Origin: Betaproteobacteria bacterium HGW-Betaproteobacteria-11
GTDB lineage: Bacteria; Pseudomonadota; Gammaproteobacteria; Burkholderiales; Rhodocyclaceae
Direction of reading: 5' to 3'
NCBI GenBank assembly: GCA_002842395.1
Contig: PHCV01000008.1
Location: forward strand, 34,718 to 98,717
DNA length: 64,000 nt
A model generated the notes under the pieces. The model had not been told where the DNA came from. It saw only the letters and a program-made list of their open reading frames with translations, and did not search any database. Shown piece after piece: positions 25,316 to 34,653 of the stretch. Made by a program: the position numbers and the translations under genes. Each line of letters opens with the position of its first letter. Positions within the stretch are counted from its first letter, which is position 1.

Positions 25316-26534
25316 AGCCAACCCCTGTCGCGCTCTGCAGGCAGGCTTCGGGATGACTGGCGACCAGTTCGACCACGGCGCCGTCCACTTCGTTCTCCGC
25401 CTGCATCTTGCGCAGCAGATCGAGAATCTCCGGCACCGGCATCGGCGTCCGGTACGGGCGTCGCTGGGCGAGCGCCTGAAAAATGTCGGCTACCTTGATC
25501 AGGCGCGCTTCGAGAGGAATCTCCCTGGCCGCGAGGTGGAACGGATAGCCGCCGCCACTCATCGATTCATGGTGTTCCGCGGCCCATAACGCGATCTCTT
25601 CGAAGCCGTCAATCCGCCGCAGGATCTGGTAGCTCGCAAAGCTGTGTCTTTTCATGATCGCCCGCTCGGCCGGCGTATACGCTCCCGGGCTTTCCAGCAC
25701 CTCGTCCGGCACCTGGAGTTTGCCGATGTCATGCACCAGCCCGGCGATTTCGATCTTCTCCAGATGCTCTCCGGAGAATCCGCTCAGTTGCCCGAGCAGC
25801 CGCGCCAGCCGGGCGACACCGAGCGAATGCTCGGCCGTGAAATGGGACTTCGCATCGACGATGCTGGCGATGAGCAGGGCGAACTGTTTCAATTCCGTCA
25901 GCGTGCCGGGCCGCGATTCGCTGCCCCGCTCCATGTCGTCGACATACTGCGGGATGTAGGCCGGATCAAGAACCAGCCAGAAGGCTTCCGGCGCCGAGGC
26001 GGCGAGAAAGGCATCGACCAGTTCGGGCGCAAAAATCCCGCCGCGATGACACTCGATCTGCTGGCGGACCTCGTCGACATGCAGCAGCAGGGAATCGTCC
26101 GCATAGTAATGTCCGGCCAACGCGTCCACGCGATCGACCAGATGAATCAGGTTGGCCCGGCGGGCAGTCGCCGGATCGACAGCGAACGCCGTCATTTCTT
26201 CCCAGGCGGTATGGTGGTAGCGGACGATCGACGCCAGATGGGCCAGCGGGGCAAAGTGGCGCAGCAGATCGTAACCTTTCTCGCAATGCCGATTCGCGTC
26301 TTCCCAGGCGAACTGATCGACGAGCTTGCGATGATCCCGGGTGGACGATACGCCACAGTCATGGAGGAGGCCGGCATCGAACAACAGCCGCTGGGTCGTC
26401 GCATCCCAGGCGAGGGTCCTGGCGCATTCGACGGCCATGATTGCCACCCGCCGGCCATGAAAAACATCGGTCACGCCGACCAGGTCGACGGCATGTGAAA
26501 TGGTGAGCAACATCTGTCGGATATCGATCTGCAT
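25314..26534 (-). CDS. HD-GYP-type protein with two HD regions
   Basis: This 406-residue cytosolic protein has an N-terminal HD-like half (LLFDAGLLHDCGVSS; EKGYDLLRHFAPLAHLASIVRYHH) and a C-terminal HD-GYP domain (HSLGVARLARLL; GLVHDIGKLQVP; RHSFASYQIL; AEHHESMSGGGYP; LIKVADIFQALAQRRPYR). The metal-binding histidines and HD are present, but the canonical HHExxDGxGYP motif has Ser in place of Asp. A cyclic-di-GMP phosphodiesterase role is possible but activity is uncertain. Its stop codon overlaps the end of a dispersed repeat. A diguanylate cyclase occurs elsewhere in the window. Confidence 0.85.
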   Translation of the reverse strand: MQIDIRQMLLTISHAVDLVGVTDVFHGRRVAIMAVECARTLAWDATTQRLLFDAGLLHDCGVSSTRDHRKLVDQFAWEDANRHCEKGYDLLRHFAPLAHLASIVRYHHTAWEEMTAFAVDPATARRANLIHLVDRVDALAGHYYADDSLLLHVDEVRQQIECHRGGIFAPELVDAFLAASAPEAFWLVLDPAYIPQYVDDMERGSESRPGTLTELKQFALLIASIVDAKSHFTAEHSLGVARLARLLGQLSGFSGEHLEKIEIAGLVHDIGKLQVPDEVLESPGAYTPAERAIMKRHSFASYQILRRIDGFEEIALWAAEHHESMSGGGYPFHLAAREIPLEARLIKVADIFQALAQRRPYRTPMPVPEILDLLRKMQAENEVDGAVVELVASHPEACLQSATGVG

Positions 26535-26571
26535 CAGGGTCTCCCGCGTCCCCCGCCGGGGCCGGTCAATC

Positions 26572-27447
26572 CTACTCCAGGTTCTGCACCTGCTCGCGCA
26601 TCTGCTCGATCAGCAGCTTGAGCTCCAGCGCGATCGCCGTAACCTGCGCGGAGACGGATTTCGAGGCCAGGGTATTGGCCTCGCGGTTGAGTTCCTGCAT
26701 CAGGAAATCCAGGCGCTTGCCAAGCGCACCGCCTTTTTTCAGTACGCGCCCGACCTCGTCGAGATGGGTTTCCAGCCGGGCGATTTCCTCGGCGACGTCG
26801 ATCTTGGCGGCAAACACGCCGACTTCCTGGCGGATGCGCTCCTCGTCGAGTTCAGCCACCGCCTCGCGCAGCTTGGTGGAAAGTCGTTCGCGATAATTCT
26901 CCAGCGCGACCGGCAGCAGCGGCCGGGCTGCCGCCACCTGCTCGCGCATGCGCGTGACACAGTCGACAAGTACGGCGGCCAGCTTGGCGCCTTCGCGCTC
27001 ACGACTGGCGACGAACTCATCGAGCAACGTGGTGAACAGCTCCAGCGCCGCGCTCTGCACTGTCTCTGCGGCGAGCGTGTCGTCACCGAGCACGCCAGGC
27101 CAGCGCAGCGCCTCGGCCACGGTCAGCGGTGCGGCCTGCGGCAGGACGGCGCGCACGGCGGCCTCAAGCCGGCCGAGCTCGGCCAGCAGCAGCGGGCTCG
27201 GTTGCCGCTCGCGCCGCGCACCTTCCGCCGTCGGCTGCGCCAGCAAATAGCCGCGGCATTCGATCTTGCCGCGCTTGATTCGCTCGGCAATCCTTTCGCG
27301 CAACGGCATCTCGAGAAACCGCAACTCCTCGCCGAGGCGGAAACCGAGGTCGAGGTAACGCGAATTGACGCTTTTGAGTTCGAGACTCAGTACCGCACTG
27401 CCAAGATCACGGCTGGCAGAGGCATAGCCGGTCATGCTGTGGATCAT
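26572..27447 (-). CDS. yicC: YicC family endoribonuclease
   Basis: This 291-residue member of the YicC/YloC family (reported to be an RNase) begins with the hallmark MIHSMTGYASASRDLG. It continues with LELKSVNSRYLDLGFRLGEELR and ends with the DUF1732 segment LDFLMQELNREANTLASKSVSAQVTAIALELKLLIEQMREQVQNLE in outline. It is divergent from the Ser/Thr kinase gene by 100 bp. YicC genes neighbour gmk or rph in many proteobacteria. Confidence 0.93.
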   Translation of the reverse strand: MIHSMTGYASASRDLGSAVLSLELKSVNSRYLDLGFRLGEELRFLEMPLRERIAERIKRGKIECRGYLLAQPTAEGARRERQPSPLLLAELGRLEAAVRAVLPQAAPLTVAEALRWPGVLGDDTLAAETVQSAALELFTTLLDEFVASREREGAKLAAVLVDCVTRMREQVAAARPLLPVALENYRERLSTKLREAVAELDEERIRQEVGVFAAKIDVAEEIARLETHLDEVGRVLKKGGALGKRLDFLMQELNREANTLASKSVSAQVTAIALELKLLIEQMREQVQNLE

Positions 27448-27547
27448 CCTTGAACCCTCGCGGAGAAAATTCGCAGTGTCGCCACCGCCCGACTATTTAC
27501 ATGGCGCCGTCAAGCGGCGAGAATCGGCGCAGTATATCAACACGACC

Positions 27548-28474
27548 ATGACCACTCCCGCACCCTCTCCGCTTCCGGCTGGCACCCTGCTGGAAGGCTA
27601 CCGCATCGATCGTCAGATTTCCTGCGGCGGGTTTTCCATCGTCTATCTCGCCCATGCCGCCGACGGATTGCCGGTGGCGATCAAGGAATACCTGCCGCAA
27701 ACGCTGGCCCGGCGGGCCGCCGATGGCCTCCGCGTCGAAGCCATCGAAACCGGCGCCGCGGAATTTTCCCGTGGGCTCGCCTGTTTCTTCGAGGAAGCGC
27801 GGGCCCTGAGCCTGCTCCATCACCCACATGTGGTGCATGTGCTGAATTTTTTCCGCGCCAACGATACGGCCTACATGGTGATGGAACTGGAACGCGGCCG
27901 CACCCTGCGCGAGCACGTCCGCCTGCACCGGGGACGGATTGCCGAGCCAACATTCCGTACGCTGTATGACGCGTTGCTCGATGGCCTGGAAGCCGTGCAT
28001 CAGCACGGCCTGCTGCATCTCGACATCAAGCCGGCCAACATCTGGCTGCGCTGCGACCTGGCCCCGGTGCTGCTCGATTTCGGCGCCGCGCGCTTTGCCG
28101 TCGATCTCGGCCCGCCGGCGCCGCGCGCGATGTACACACCGGGCTATGCGGCGCCCGAGCAATACCATGGCCAGTACACCCTGGGGCCGTGGAGCGACAT
28201 CTACGCCATCGGCGCCTGCATGTACGCCACGCTGACCAAGCGCGCGCCGCAGGATGCCGAAGCGCGGCTGACCGACGACCAGCTGATTCCGGCACGGCAG
28301 CGCTTTGCCGACCGTTATTCGCCACGGCTGCTGGTCGTCATCGACGAATGCCTGCGCCTCGACCCCAAGCGCCGGCCACCCGGCGCCTTGGCGCTCAAGG
28401 AAATGCTCGCCCACGCCACGAGCGGCGGCTGGCCAGGCTGGCTGCGCGGTCTGCGCAACCGTCTGCAACCCTGA
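27548..28474 (+). CDS. Serine/threonine protein kinase (Hanks type)
   Basis: This 308-residue eukaryotic-like kinase has no receptor domain. The Gly loop is [12 protein letters not shown], the ATP lysine lies in VAIKEYLP, the catalytic loop is [11 protein letters not shown], the metal motif is LLDFGAAR and the APE-like segment is GYAAPEQY. These residues support catalytic competence. The ATG at 27548 is chosen; an upstream frame has no ribosome site. In related Betaproteobacteria this kinase is usually followed by a PP2C phosphatase before rph; none is present here. It probably phosphorylates cytosolic targets. Confidence 0.9.
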   Translation: MTTPAPSPLPAGTLLEGYRIDRQISCGGFSIVYLAHAADGLPVAIKEYLPQTLARRAADGLRVEAIETGAAEFSRGLACFFEEARALSLLHHPHVVHVLNFFRANDTAYMVMELERGRTLREHVRLHRGRIAEPTFRTLYDALLDGLEAVHQHGLLHLDIKPANIWLRCDLAPVLLDFGAARFAVDLGPPAPRAMYTPGYAAPEQYHGQYTLGPWSDIYAIGACMYATLTKRAPQDAEARLTDDQLIPARQRFADRYSPRLLVVIDECLRLDPKRRPPGALALKEMLAHATSGGWPGWLRGLRNRLQP

Positions 28475-28509
28475 ACTTCCAACTTCCGCTCCCTTCACAC
28501 GAGAACGCC

Positions 28510-29250
28510 ATGCCACAAATTTCATCCGTCATCACCCGTGACGCTCGCCATGCCGACCAGTTGCGTCCCCTTAAAATCACTCGTCATTACACCTGCCACG
28601 CGGAGGGCAGCGTGCTGGTCGAGTTCGGCGCAACGAAGGTGCTGTGCACCGCCAGCGTCGAAGAGGGCGTGCCGCCCTTCCTGCGCGGCAAGGGCAGCGG
28701 CTGGGTCACCGCCGAATACGGCATGCTGCCGCGTTCGACCCATACCCGCAGCGCGCGCGAGGCGGCCAAGGGCAAGCAATCCGGCCGCACCCAGGAGATC
28801 CAGCGTCTGATCGGCCGCAGCCTGCGCGCGGTGACCGATCTGGCCGCGCTCGGCGAACGGCAGGTCACCCTCGATTGCGACGTGCTGCAGGCCGACGGCG
28901 GCACCCGTTGCGCCGCGATCAGCGGCGCCTGCGTCGCCCTCCACGACGCACTGGCCACGCTGGTCGCTGCGGGCCAGCTCGCCAGCCACCCGCTGCGCGA
29001 ACTGGTCGCCGCCGTCTCGGTCGGCATCGTCGGCGGCGAGCCGCGACTCGATCTCGATTACGCCGAGGATTCGGCCTGCGACACCGACATGAACGTGGTG
29101 CTGACCGAGCGCGGCGGCCTGATCGAAGTGCAGGGCACCGCCGAAGGCGCGCCCTTCTCGCGCGCCGAACTCGACACCCTGCTGACCCTCGCCACGCAAG
29201 GCATCGGCGACATCATCGCCGCGCAAAAGTCGGCGCTGATGATACGGTGA
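28510..29250 (+). CDS. rph: Ribonuclease PH
   Basis: This 246-residue phosphorolytic exoribonuclease trims tRNA 3' ends. Conserved stretches include [71 protein letters not shown] and [18 protein letters not shown]. The C-terminal residues QKSALMIR coincide with a short interspersed repeat. rdgB starts 3 bp after the stop. Confidence 0.96.
   Translation: MPQISSVITRDARHADQLRPLKITRHYTCHAEGSVLVEFGATKVLCTASVEEGVPPFLRGKGSGWVTAEYGMLPRSTHTRSAREAAKGKQSGRTQEIQRLIGRSLRAVTDLAALGERQVTLDCDVLQADGGTRCAAISGACVALHDALATLVAAGQLASHPLRELVAAVSVGIVGGEPRLDLDYAEDSACDTDMNVVLTERGGLIEVQGTAEGAPFSRAELDTLLTLATQGIGDIIAAQKSALMIR
29225..29247 (-). repeat. Short interspersed repeat (reverse) at the rph 3' end
   Basis: AAAAGTCGGCGCTGATGATA followed by CGG, encoding KSALMIR just before the stop codon. 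The middle is divergent (GATGATA for GGCGGCA). Confidence 0.65.
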
Positions 29251-29252
29251 GC

Positions 29253-29864
29253 ATGCAGAAACTCGTCCTCGCTTCGAACAACGCGGGCAAGCTCGCCGAG
29301 TTCGGTGCGCTGCTCGCTCCCCGGGGTTTCGAGCTGCTGCCACAATCGGCCTTTGGCATCGCCGAGGCCGAGGAGCCACACCCAACCTTCGTCGAAAATG
29401 CCCTGGCCAAGGCGCGTCACGCCGCGCGGCTGACCGGCCTGCCGGCGCTGGCTGACGATTCCGGGCTGGTGGTGCCGGCGCTGGGCGGCGCGCCGGGGGT
29501 GCATTCGGCGCGCTATGCCGGCGAGCCGAAAGCGGATGCGCGCAACAACGAAAAACTGCTCGCCGGGCTCCTCGCTATCGCCGACCGCCGCGCCCATTAT
29601 GTCGCCGTGCTGGTGCTGATGCGTTCCGCCCTCGACCCCCAGCCGCTGATCGCGGAGGGCTGCTGGCAAGGCGAAATCGCCCGTGCCGCACGGGGCGCAG
29701 GCGGCTTCGGTTACGACCCGCTGTTCTGGCTGCCGGCGCTGGGCAAGACCGCGGCCGAGCTCAGCACCGAGGAAAAGAATCGCCGTTCGCATCGCGGCCA
29801 GGCACTCGCCCGCTTGCTCGAACGGCTGCAAGCCGACCCGCGCGAACGATGCAGCGGCGCGTGA
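29253..29864 (+). CDS. rdgB: XTP/dITP diphosphatase RdgB
   Basis: This 203-residue HAM1/RdgB pyrophosphatase removes non-canonical purine nucleotides. The family motifs are LVLASNNAGKLAEF, THPTF-like EEPHPTFVENALAKARHAA, ALADDSGLVVPALGGAPGVHSARYAG and GGFGYDPLFWLP. It is translated between rph (3 bp) and hemW (16-bp overlap), a conserved order in Betaproteobacteria. Confidence 0.96.
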   Translation: MQKLVLASNNAGKLAEFGALLAPRGFELLPQSAFGIAEAEEPHPTFVENALAKARHAARLTGLPALADDSGLVVPALGGAPGVHSARYAGEPKADARNNEKLLAGLLAIADRRAHYVAVLVLMRSALDPQPLIAEGCWQGEIARAARGAGGFGYDPLFWLPALGKTAAELSTEEKNRRSHRGQALARLLERLQADPRERCSGA

Positions 29865-31060
29865 TCCCCATCTTCGGCGTGCCGCCAGCGCCGACTTTTC
29901 TGGCTGGACAGGACAGCGGACTGCAGGCGCCGCCACCGCTCGCGCTCTATGTGCATTGGCCGTGGTGCGTAAAGAAATGTCCTTATTGCGACTTCAATTC
30001 GCATGAAGCAAAAAGCACCGACGACGAAGCGGCCTATCTCGCCGCGCTGATCGCCGACCTCGAAGCCGCGCTGCCGCAAATCTGGGGCCGCCCGGTCGCC
30101 AGCGTATTCATCGGCGGCGGCACGCCGAGCCTGATGCGGATCGAAACCGCCCACGCCCTGCTCGATGCAATCCGCATGCGCCTGCCGCTGCAACCAGGGG
30201 CGGAGATCACCCTCGAAGCCAATCCCGGCACGCTCGATGCCGCGCGCTTTGCCGGCTTTCGCGCCGCCGGGGTCAATCGCCTCTCGCTCGGCATCCAGAG
30301 TTTCGACGACGCCAAACTCGCCGCGCTCGGCCGCATCCACGACGCGCGCCAGGCGCTGGCGGCCAGCGAGCTCGCACAACGCCATTTCGAGCGCGTCAAT
30401 CTCGATCTGATGTACGCGCTGCCCGGCCAGACGCTGGCCGAGGCCGAGGCCGACATCGCCCGCGCCATCGCCAGCGGGGTCGAACACATTTCCGCCTACC
30501 ACCTGACGCTCGAACCGAACACGCCGTTCCATCACGCCCCGCCCGCATTGCCCGACGACGAGTTGTCCGCCGACATGCAGGAGATGGTCGAGGCGCGGCT
30601 TGCCGCCGCGGGCTTCGCGCACTACGAGACCTCGGCCTTCGCCCGGCAGGACGCACGTTGCCGGCACAACCTGAATTACTGGAACTTCGGCGATTATCTC
30701 GGCATCGGCGCCGGCGCCCATGGCAAATTGTCGAACCATGAAAGCATCTGGCGCGAGGCGCGCCATCGCCACCCGCGCGCCTATCTGGAAGGCGCGGCAC
30801 GCGGCAACTTCATCAGCACCCGGCAGGCCATCGCGCCCGCCGACCTGCCCGGCGAATTCATGATGAATGCGTTACGCCTCACCGAGGGTTTCCCGCTGCG
30901 GCTGTTCACCGAACGCACCGGCCTTGCGCTGGTTACCATCGAAAAGTCGGCGCTGGCGGCACGCCGCGAAGGCTGGCTGGAGACCCGCGAAGGCTGGCTC
31001 GCGCCGACGCCGCAGGGGCGCCGCTTCCTCAACCGGCTACTGCTCGAGTTTCTGGCCTGA
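29849..31060 (+). CDS. hemW: Heme chaperone HemW (radical SAM)
   Basis: This 403-residue HemN-like radical SAM protein inserts heme into respiratory enzymes. The cluster motif CVKKCPYC has cysteines at 40, 44 and 47. GGGTPSLM, EANPGTLD, NRLSLGIQSF and the C-terminal HemN domain follow, and the HNxNYW element (CRHNLNYWNFGDYLGIGAGAHG) is present. It has HemW-type CX3CX2C without the fourth cysteine of coproporphyrinogen oxidase. A short interspersed repeat encodes VPPAPTF in its N-terminal leader and another encodes KSALAARR near the C-terminus. Confidence 0.94.
   Translation: MQRRVIPIFGVPPAPTFLAGQDSGLQAPPPLALYVHWPWCVKKCPYCDFNSHEAKSTDDEAAYLAALIADLEAALPQIWGRPVASVFIGGGTPSLMRIETAHALLDAIRMRLPLQPGAEITLEANPGTLDAARFAGFRAAGVNRLSLGIQSFDDAKLAALGRIHDARQALAASELAQRHFERVNLDLMYALPGQTLAEAEADIARAIASGVEHISAYHLTLEPNTPFHHAPPALPDDELSADMQEMVEARLAAAGFAHYETSAFARQDARCRHNLNYWNFGDYLGIGAGAHGKLSNHESIWREARHRHPRAYLEGAARGNFISTRQAIAPADLPGEFMMNALRLTEGFPLRLFTERTGLALVTIEKSALAARREGWLETREGWLAPTPQGRRFLNRLLLEFLA
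29874..29899 (+). repeat. Short interspersed repeat (forward) in the hemW leader
   Basis: GCGTGCCGCCAGCGCCGAC then TTTT, encoding GVPPAPTF at residues 10-17 of HemW. This is a near-perfect consensus copy. Confidence 0.92.
30942..30966 (-). repeat. Short interspersed repeat (reverse) inside hemW
   Basis: AAAAGTCGGCGCTGGCGGCA followed by CGCCG, encoding KSALAARR in the C-terminal domain of HemW. Confidence 0.92.
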
Positions 31061-31353
31061 GCGAGACAGCCCCCACGCTCACTGCCCCCAAGGGGAGAGC
31101 TTCGCAAAGCCCACCTCCCTCCCCTTCAAGGGGAGGGTTGGGGTGGGGATGGGGTAAAACGCACACGAACAAGCCCGGCTTCAGCGCGCCGGAACCCCAT
31201 CCCCCTCCTGGCCTCCCCCTTGAAGGGGGAGGAAATGATGCTGCCAGCATTCATGCGATTGCCCTGGCGGTACTGACCCCAAACAGGATCGCGCAATCCG
31301 GCGTATCGTCAACCCGGTCGGGTTTATCAAAGACCTCCACCGAGGAGAATGCG
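31061..31353. repeat. Long imperfect palindrome in the hemW downstream gap
   Basis: Bases 31111-31140 read CTCCCCTTCAAGGGGAG plus GTTGGGGTGGGGATGGGG. Bases 31195-31232 read CCCCATCCCCCTCC plus CTCCCCCTTGAAGGGGGAG. Each end is itself a small hairpin and the two halves are inverted relative to each other over about 120 bp. Similar GC-skewed palindromes are frequent after genes in Betaproteobacteria. No gene was seen in the remaining bases. Confidence 0.65.
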
Positions 31354-31689
31354 ATGCGCCACCTCAAAACCTGCGTCCTGCTGCTGACCGCGGCCCTGCT
31401 GATCGTTCCGGCGATCGATGCCCTGGCGGCAACCCCCGGCGCGATGCCGACCTTCCCGCCCGCCGGCAAGCCGCCGCTGGCGCCGCCGCCGGTCACCGAT
31501 CTCAGCCGGGCCTACGAGTTCCGCACCCGCTTGTCGGGCGATCCATCCTGTCAGCACTTCGCTACGCAAGCGGATGCGCTGTTTCTCGATGGCCAGGCCG
31601 ATGAGCAGGGCAAGATCGAGCGCCTCAAGGCGCTCGAAGCCCGCGCGCGCGTCAGCGGCTGCCTGACACCGTCGCCGGCCGGTTATTGA
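31354..31689 (+). CDS. Small secreted protein of unknown function
   Basis: This 111-residue protein has a clear signal peptide ([25 protein letters not shown], cleavage near residue 25) and a proline-rich stretch ([16 protein letters not shown]). A short C-terminal domain carries two cysteines ([17 protein letters not shown] and VSGCLTP) that may form a disulfide. A GAGGAG ribosome site precedes the ATG. No family was recognised. Its last 7 bp overlap the convergent trmB stop. Confidence 0.7.
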   Translation: MRHLKTCVLLLTAALLIVPAIDALAATPGAMPTFPPAGKPPLAPPPVTDLSRAYEFRTRLSGDPSCQHFATQADALFLDGQADEQGKIERLKALEARARVSGCLTPSPAGY

Positions 31690-32414
31690 GCGGCAGGGTC
31701 GCCGGCCCGGCGAAAGATCACGTCCCACACCCCGTGCCCGAGGCGCAGGCCGCGAGTCTCGAACTTGGTCTGTGGCCGATAGTCCGGGCGTGGCGCAAAA
31801 CCCTCGGCGGTATTGACCAGAAGCGGTTCGGCAGCGAGAACGGCGAGCATCTGTTCGGCATAGTCCTGCCAGTCGGTGGCGCAGTGCAGATAGCCGCCGG
31901 GCACGAGCCGCTCGGCCAGCAGGCGAACGAAGGGCGGCTGGATCAGGCGGCGCTTCTGCTGGCGTTTCTTCGGCCACGGATCGGGAAAGAAGACATGGAT
32001 GCCGGCCAGGCTCGCCGGCGGCAGCATGTCGCGCGCCACGTCCACCGCGTCATGCTGGATCACCCGCAGATTGGTCAGCTCGCGGCTGACGATTTCCTTG
32101 AGCAGGCTGCCGACGCCGGGCGTATGCACCTCGATGCCCAGATAATCGTTTTCCGGATGGGCGGCAGCGATGGCGGCCGTGGTCTCGCCCATGCCGCAGC
32201 CGATCTCGAGGATCTTCGGCACGGCGCGGCCGAAGATGGCCGCCAAGTCGAGTAGCGCCGGCTGGTAGGCAAGGCCGAAGCGCGGCATGCCTTCCTCATG
32301 GAAACGCAACTGCGCGCTTGAAACCCGGCCCTGGCGCAAGACGAAACTGCGGATGTGAGCGGCACGGTGTGCGTCGTCCGCCGTACCGGGGGGCGGATGG
32401 TCGGGATCGGTCAT
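31683..32414 (-). CDS. trmB: tRNA (guanine-N7-)-methyltransferase TrmB
   Basis: This 243-residue SAM-dependent enzyme modifies G46 of tRNAs. The SAM motif is [16 protein letters not shown]. The family motifs [30 protein letters not shown] and [18 protein letters not shown] are all present. Its ATG overlaps the stop of the upstream secreted-protein gene (ATGA), so it is the last gene of a thiG-containing operon. Confidence 0.96.
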   Translation of the reverse strand: MTDPDHPPPGTADDAHRAAHIRSFVLRQGRVSSAQLRFHEEGMPRFGLAYQPALLDLAAIFGRAVPKILEIGCGMGETTAAIAAAHPENDYLGIEVHTPGVGSLLKEIVSRELTNLRVIQHDAVDVARDMLPPASLAGIHVFFPDPWPKKRQQKRRLIQPPFVRLLAERLVPGGYLHCATDWQDYAEQMLAVLAAEPLLVNTAEGFAPRPDYRPQTKFETRGLRLGHGVWDVIFRRAGDPAAQ

Positions 32415-33253
32415 GGCCGTGGAGGGGGCTGAAAAATTTCCGTGGGGGTGCTGGGTGCGGGCGTGCCTTGCACGCCCGGGATTCCGCTTCGCGGGCCGGC
32501 AACGACGGCGGCATCCGCCGCTGACGTTCCGCTGGCGGGCAAAGACTCATCCGGCAGGACTTGCGTGTCCGCCGCTGGCGCCGGGGCCGGGGTCGGGGCT
32601 GGTGCTGCGGGCGTCGGGGCCGGCGCGGTCGCCGCGGACGGCGCATCGAAACGGCTCGGATCGGCGAGCAAGGCGCTCAAGTCGTAGCGCGGCTTGTCGA
32701 GTACCTGGGGCAGCGTGACGCAGGCCACCTCGAGGCTGAATTCACCGAGTGCGGCGCCGATGTCCTGCTTGAGGCCGAGCGCCCTGACTAGGTCGGGCCA
32801 TTGCGCTTCCTCCGCGTGCGGGCCGAAATAATAGCGGGCCAGATCGTGCACCACGGTTTCGATCGTCGCCGCCTGCTTCGCATGCCAGGCGGCGTAGGCC
32901 TCCTCGATCGCACCGGCCTGCGCCGGCAGGTCGAGACAGGCGGCAGCGAGCAGCGAGACACCGTGGGCGAGGCCGAAGATGCGCTGGCGGGCAAGGATGT
33001 CCCGCTTTTCGAAGGCATAGCCCTGCCGCCCCGGCAACAGGGCGAGCGGTGCGGGTACGGACTCGGCGCTCGCCTGCGGCAAAGTGGCCGCCGGCCCGGC
33101 GGCGGCTGCTCCGCCAGCGTCGGGCAGGGGTTGCGCCGCGTCGGCAGCGGGACGCGCCGCAGACTCGACGGATTCGGCAGGCTCGGCAGCCAACAGCGGG
33201 CCGGCCATGGCCACGCAGGCAAGCCCGAGCAGCGTGGCGCGGACGAGTTTCAC
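32411..33253 (-). CDS. Exported protein of unknown function, proline/alanine-rich ends
   Basis: This 280-residue protein starts with GTG coupled to the thiG stop (GTGA). A signal peptide ([22 protein letters not shown]) is followed by an Ala/Pro linker. A helical central domain spans about residues 70-180 ([71 protein letters not shown]). A long [13 protein letters not shown] tail follows. Two cysteines in the central domain could pair. It is not recognised; translational coupling with thiG and trmB is clear but need not be functional. Confidence 0.75.
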   Translation of the reverse strand: MKLVRATLLGLACVAMAGPLLAAEPAESVESAARPAADAAQPLPDAGGAAAAGPAATLPQASAESVPAPLALLPGRQGYAFEKRDILARQRIFGLAHGVSLLAAACLDLPAQAGAIEEAYAAWHAKQAATIETVVHDLARYYFGPHAEEAQWPDLVRALGLKQDIGAALGEFSLEVACVTLPQVLDKPRYDLSALLADPSRFDAPSAATAPAPTPAAPAPTPAPAPAADTQVLPDESLPASGTSAADAAVVAGPRSGIPGVQGTPAPSTPTEIFQPPPRP

Positions 33254-34053
33254 AATGTCTGCGCCGGGCCGCCGACCAGGCCAGCGGTGGGCGAACTGGG
33301 GCTGGCCGCATAGAACTTGCGCGCCATGCGCCCGGCGAGAAACGCCTCGCGCCCCGCCTCGACGGCCTTTTTCATGGCGCTGGCCATCAGCAGCGGATTT
33401 TGCGCGGCGGCGATGGCGGTGTTCATCAGCACGCCGTCGCAACCGAGCTCCATGGCGATTGCCGCGTCCGAAGCGGTGCCGACGCCGGCATCGACCAGCA
33501 CCGGCAGCTTGGCCTGATCGATGATCAGGCGCAGGTTCCACGGATTGAGGATGCCCATGCCGGAGCCGATCAGTGATGCCAAAGGCATGATGGCGACGCA
33601 GCCGATGTCTTCCAGCATGCGCGCCTGCACCGGATCGTCGGTGCAATAGACCATCACCTGAAAACCTTCCTGCACCAGGGTTTGCGCGGCCTTCAGGGTT
33701 TCCAGCATGTTGGGGAAGAGCGTCCGCGGATCGCCGAGGACTTCGAGCTTGACCAGCGCGTGACCGTCGAGCAGTTCGCGCGCCAGACGCAGGGTACGCA
33801 CCGCCTCCTCCGCCGTATAGCAGCCGGCGGTGTTGGGCAGAAGCGTAAAGCGCTCGGGCGGGAGCACTTCGAGCAGCGAAGGCTGGCCCGGATCCTGGCC
33901 AAGGTTGACCCGGCGGATCGCCACCGTGACGATCTCGGCGCCGGAGGCTTCGATCGCCGTCCGGGTTTGTGCGAAATCCTGGTACTTGCCGGTGCCGACC
34001 AACAGGCGCGAGGTGTAGGACTTGCCGGCGATGACGAGCGGGTCTGGGATCAT
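33250..34053 (-). CDS. thiG: Thiazole synthase ThiG
   Basis: This 267-residue TIM-barrel enzyme makes the thiazole phosphate of thiamin from deoxyxylulose phosphate, dehydroglycine and ThiS thiocarboxylate. The Schiff-base lysine is K102 in [49 protein letters not shown] and [29 protein letters not shown] (in outline) are conserved. It lies downstream of thiS, but about 200 bp of repeat DNA separates them. Confidence 0.96.
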   Translation of the reverse strand: MIPDPLVIAGKSYTSRLLVGTGKYQDFAQTRTAIEASGAEIVTVAIRRVNLGQDPGQPSLLEVLPPERFTLLPNTAGCYTAEEAVRTLRLARELLDGHALVKLEVLGDPRTLFPNMLETLKAAQTLVQEGFQVMVYCTDDPVQARMLEDIGCVAIMPLASLIGSGMGILNPWNLRLIIDQAKLPVLVDAGVGTASDAAIAMELGCDGVLMNTAIAAAQNPLLMASAMKKAVEAGREAFLAGRMARKFYAASPSSPTAGLVGGPAQTL

Positions 34054-34250
34054 GGTCTGTATGAAATGAAATGAGCTAACGTGCAGGAACCACAGTCACA
34101 CCCCGTGATATCGAGCGCAGCGAGCAAGCTGCCTCCCCCGCCCCGGGGCGGGGCTGGGGGGGTGGGGACGTTAAGGGGGTTTGAGCCACCGGAGCCCCGA
34201 TCGCATCTTTCCTCGTCTGTAATGGCAGGGTCGTTCATGCAATGAACCGT
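34054..34250. other. Repeat-filled spacer between thiS and thiG
   Basis: It contains GATATCGAGCGCAGCGAGCA and a run of C then G (CTCCCCCGCCCCGGGGCGGG) able to fold into a strong hairpin, part of the wider GC-skewed intergenic family. No gene is visible. It may weaken transcription from thiS to thiG. Confidence 0.5.
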
Positions 34251-34451
34251 TCAGCCGCCGCCAACGGCGACGACGATTTCAATATGGTCGCCACTGGCCA
34301 GCCAGGTTGCGGCATGGCGGCTTCTGGGCACGATCTCGCCGTTGCGTTCCACCGCCAGCCGCTTGCCGGTCAGTTCGCGGGCGGCAAGCAGGTCGGCGAT
34401 GGTGAGCGACGAGGGGAAGCGCTGCGCTTCGCCGTTGATGACAACTTCCAT
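34251..34451 (-). CDS. thiS: Sulfur carrier protein ThiS
   Basis: This 66-residue ubiquitin-like protein donates sulfur to ThiG as a C-terminal thiocarboxylate. It has the diagnostic GG-ending tail (IEIVVAVGGG; one residue follows the GG pair as written). The N-terminus MEVVINGEAQRFPSSLTIADLLA is the expected beta-grasp strand pattern. The dispersed repeat copy B starts 17 bp upstream of its ATG. Confidence 0.92.
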   Translation of the reverse strand: MEVVINGEAQRFPSSLTIADLLAARELTGKRLAVERNGEIVPRSRHAATWLASGDHIEIVVAVGGG

Positions 34452-34467
34452 GGCCGAATTTTAGCGA

Positions 34468-34648
34468 GCTCATTTCGCATCGTGTCAAATATCGAGCGGT
34501 TTTGCACTTCCTGCGGTCGGCTTTGCACTTCCTGCGGTCGTAGCGAGCCAATCGGGAACCCCCCGTGAGGGGGCGAAGGGGGGCGGGTGTGTTTGAGAAT
34601 GGGCTGACTTTCATGAGGCGGGGTGATGTTTCCCGCAGCATGAAAGTC
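34468..34648. repeat. GC-skewed intergenic repeat, copy B
   Basis: It contains a tandem pair of TTTTGCACTTCCTGCGGTCG / CTTTGCACTTCCTGCGGTCG, then GAACCCCCCGTGAGGGGGCG, G-runs and the terminal hairpin GACTTTCATGAGGCGGG...CCCGCAGCATGAAAGTC (34606-34648). It sits between the ABC permease stop and thiS. Confidence 0.85.
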
Positions 34649-34653
34649 GTAGC

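Noticed and set aside
34452..34653. TPP riboswitch upstream of thiS
   Set aside because: The interval is accounted for by the dispersed repeat; no CUGAGA-type thi-box was seen.
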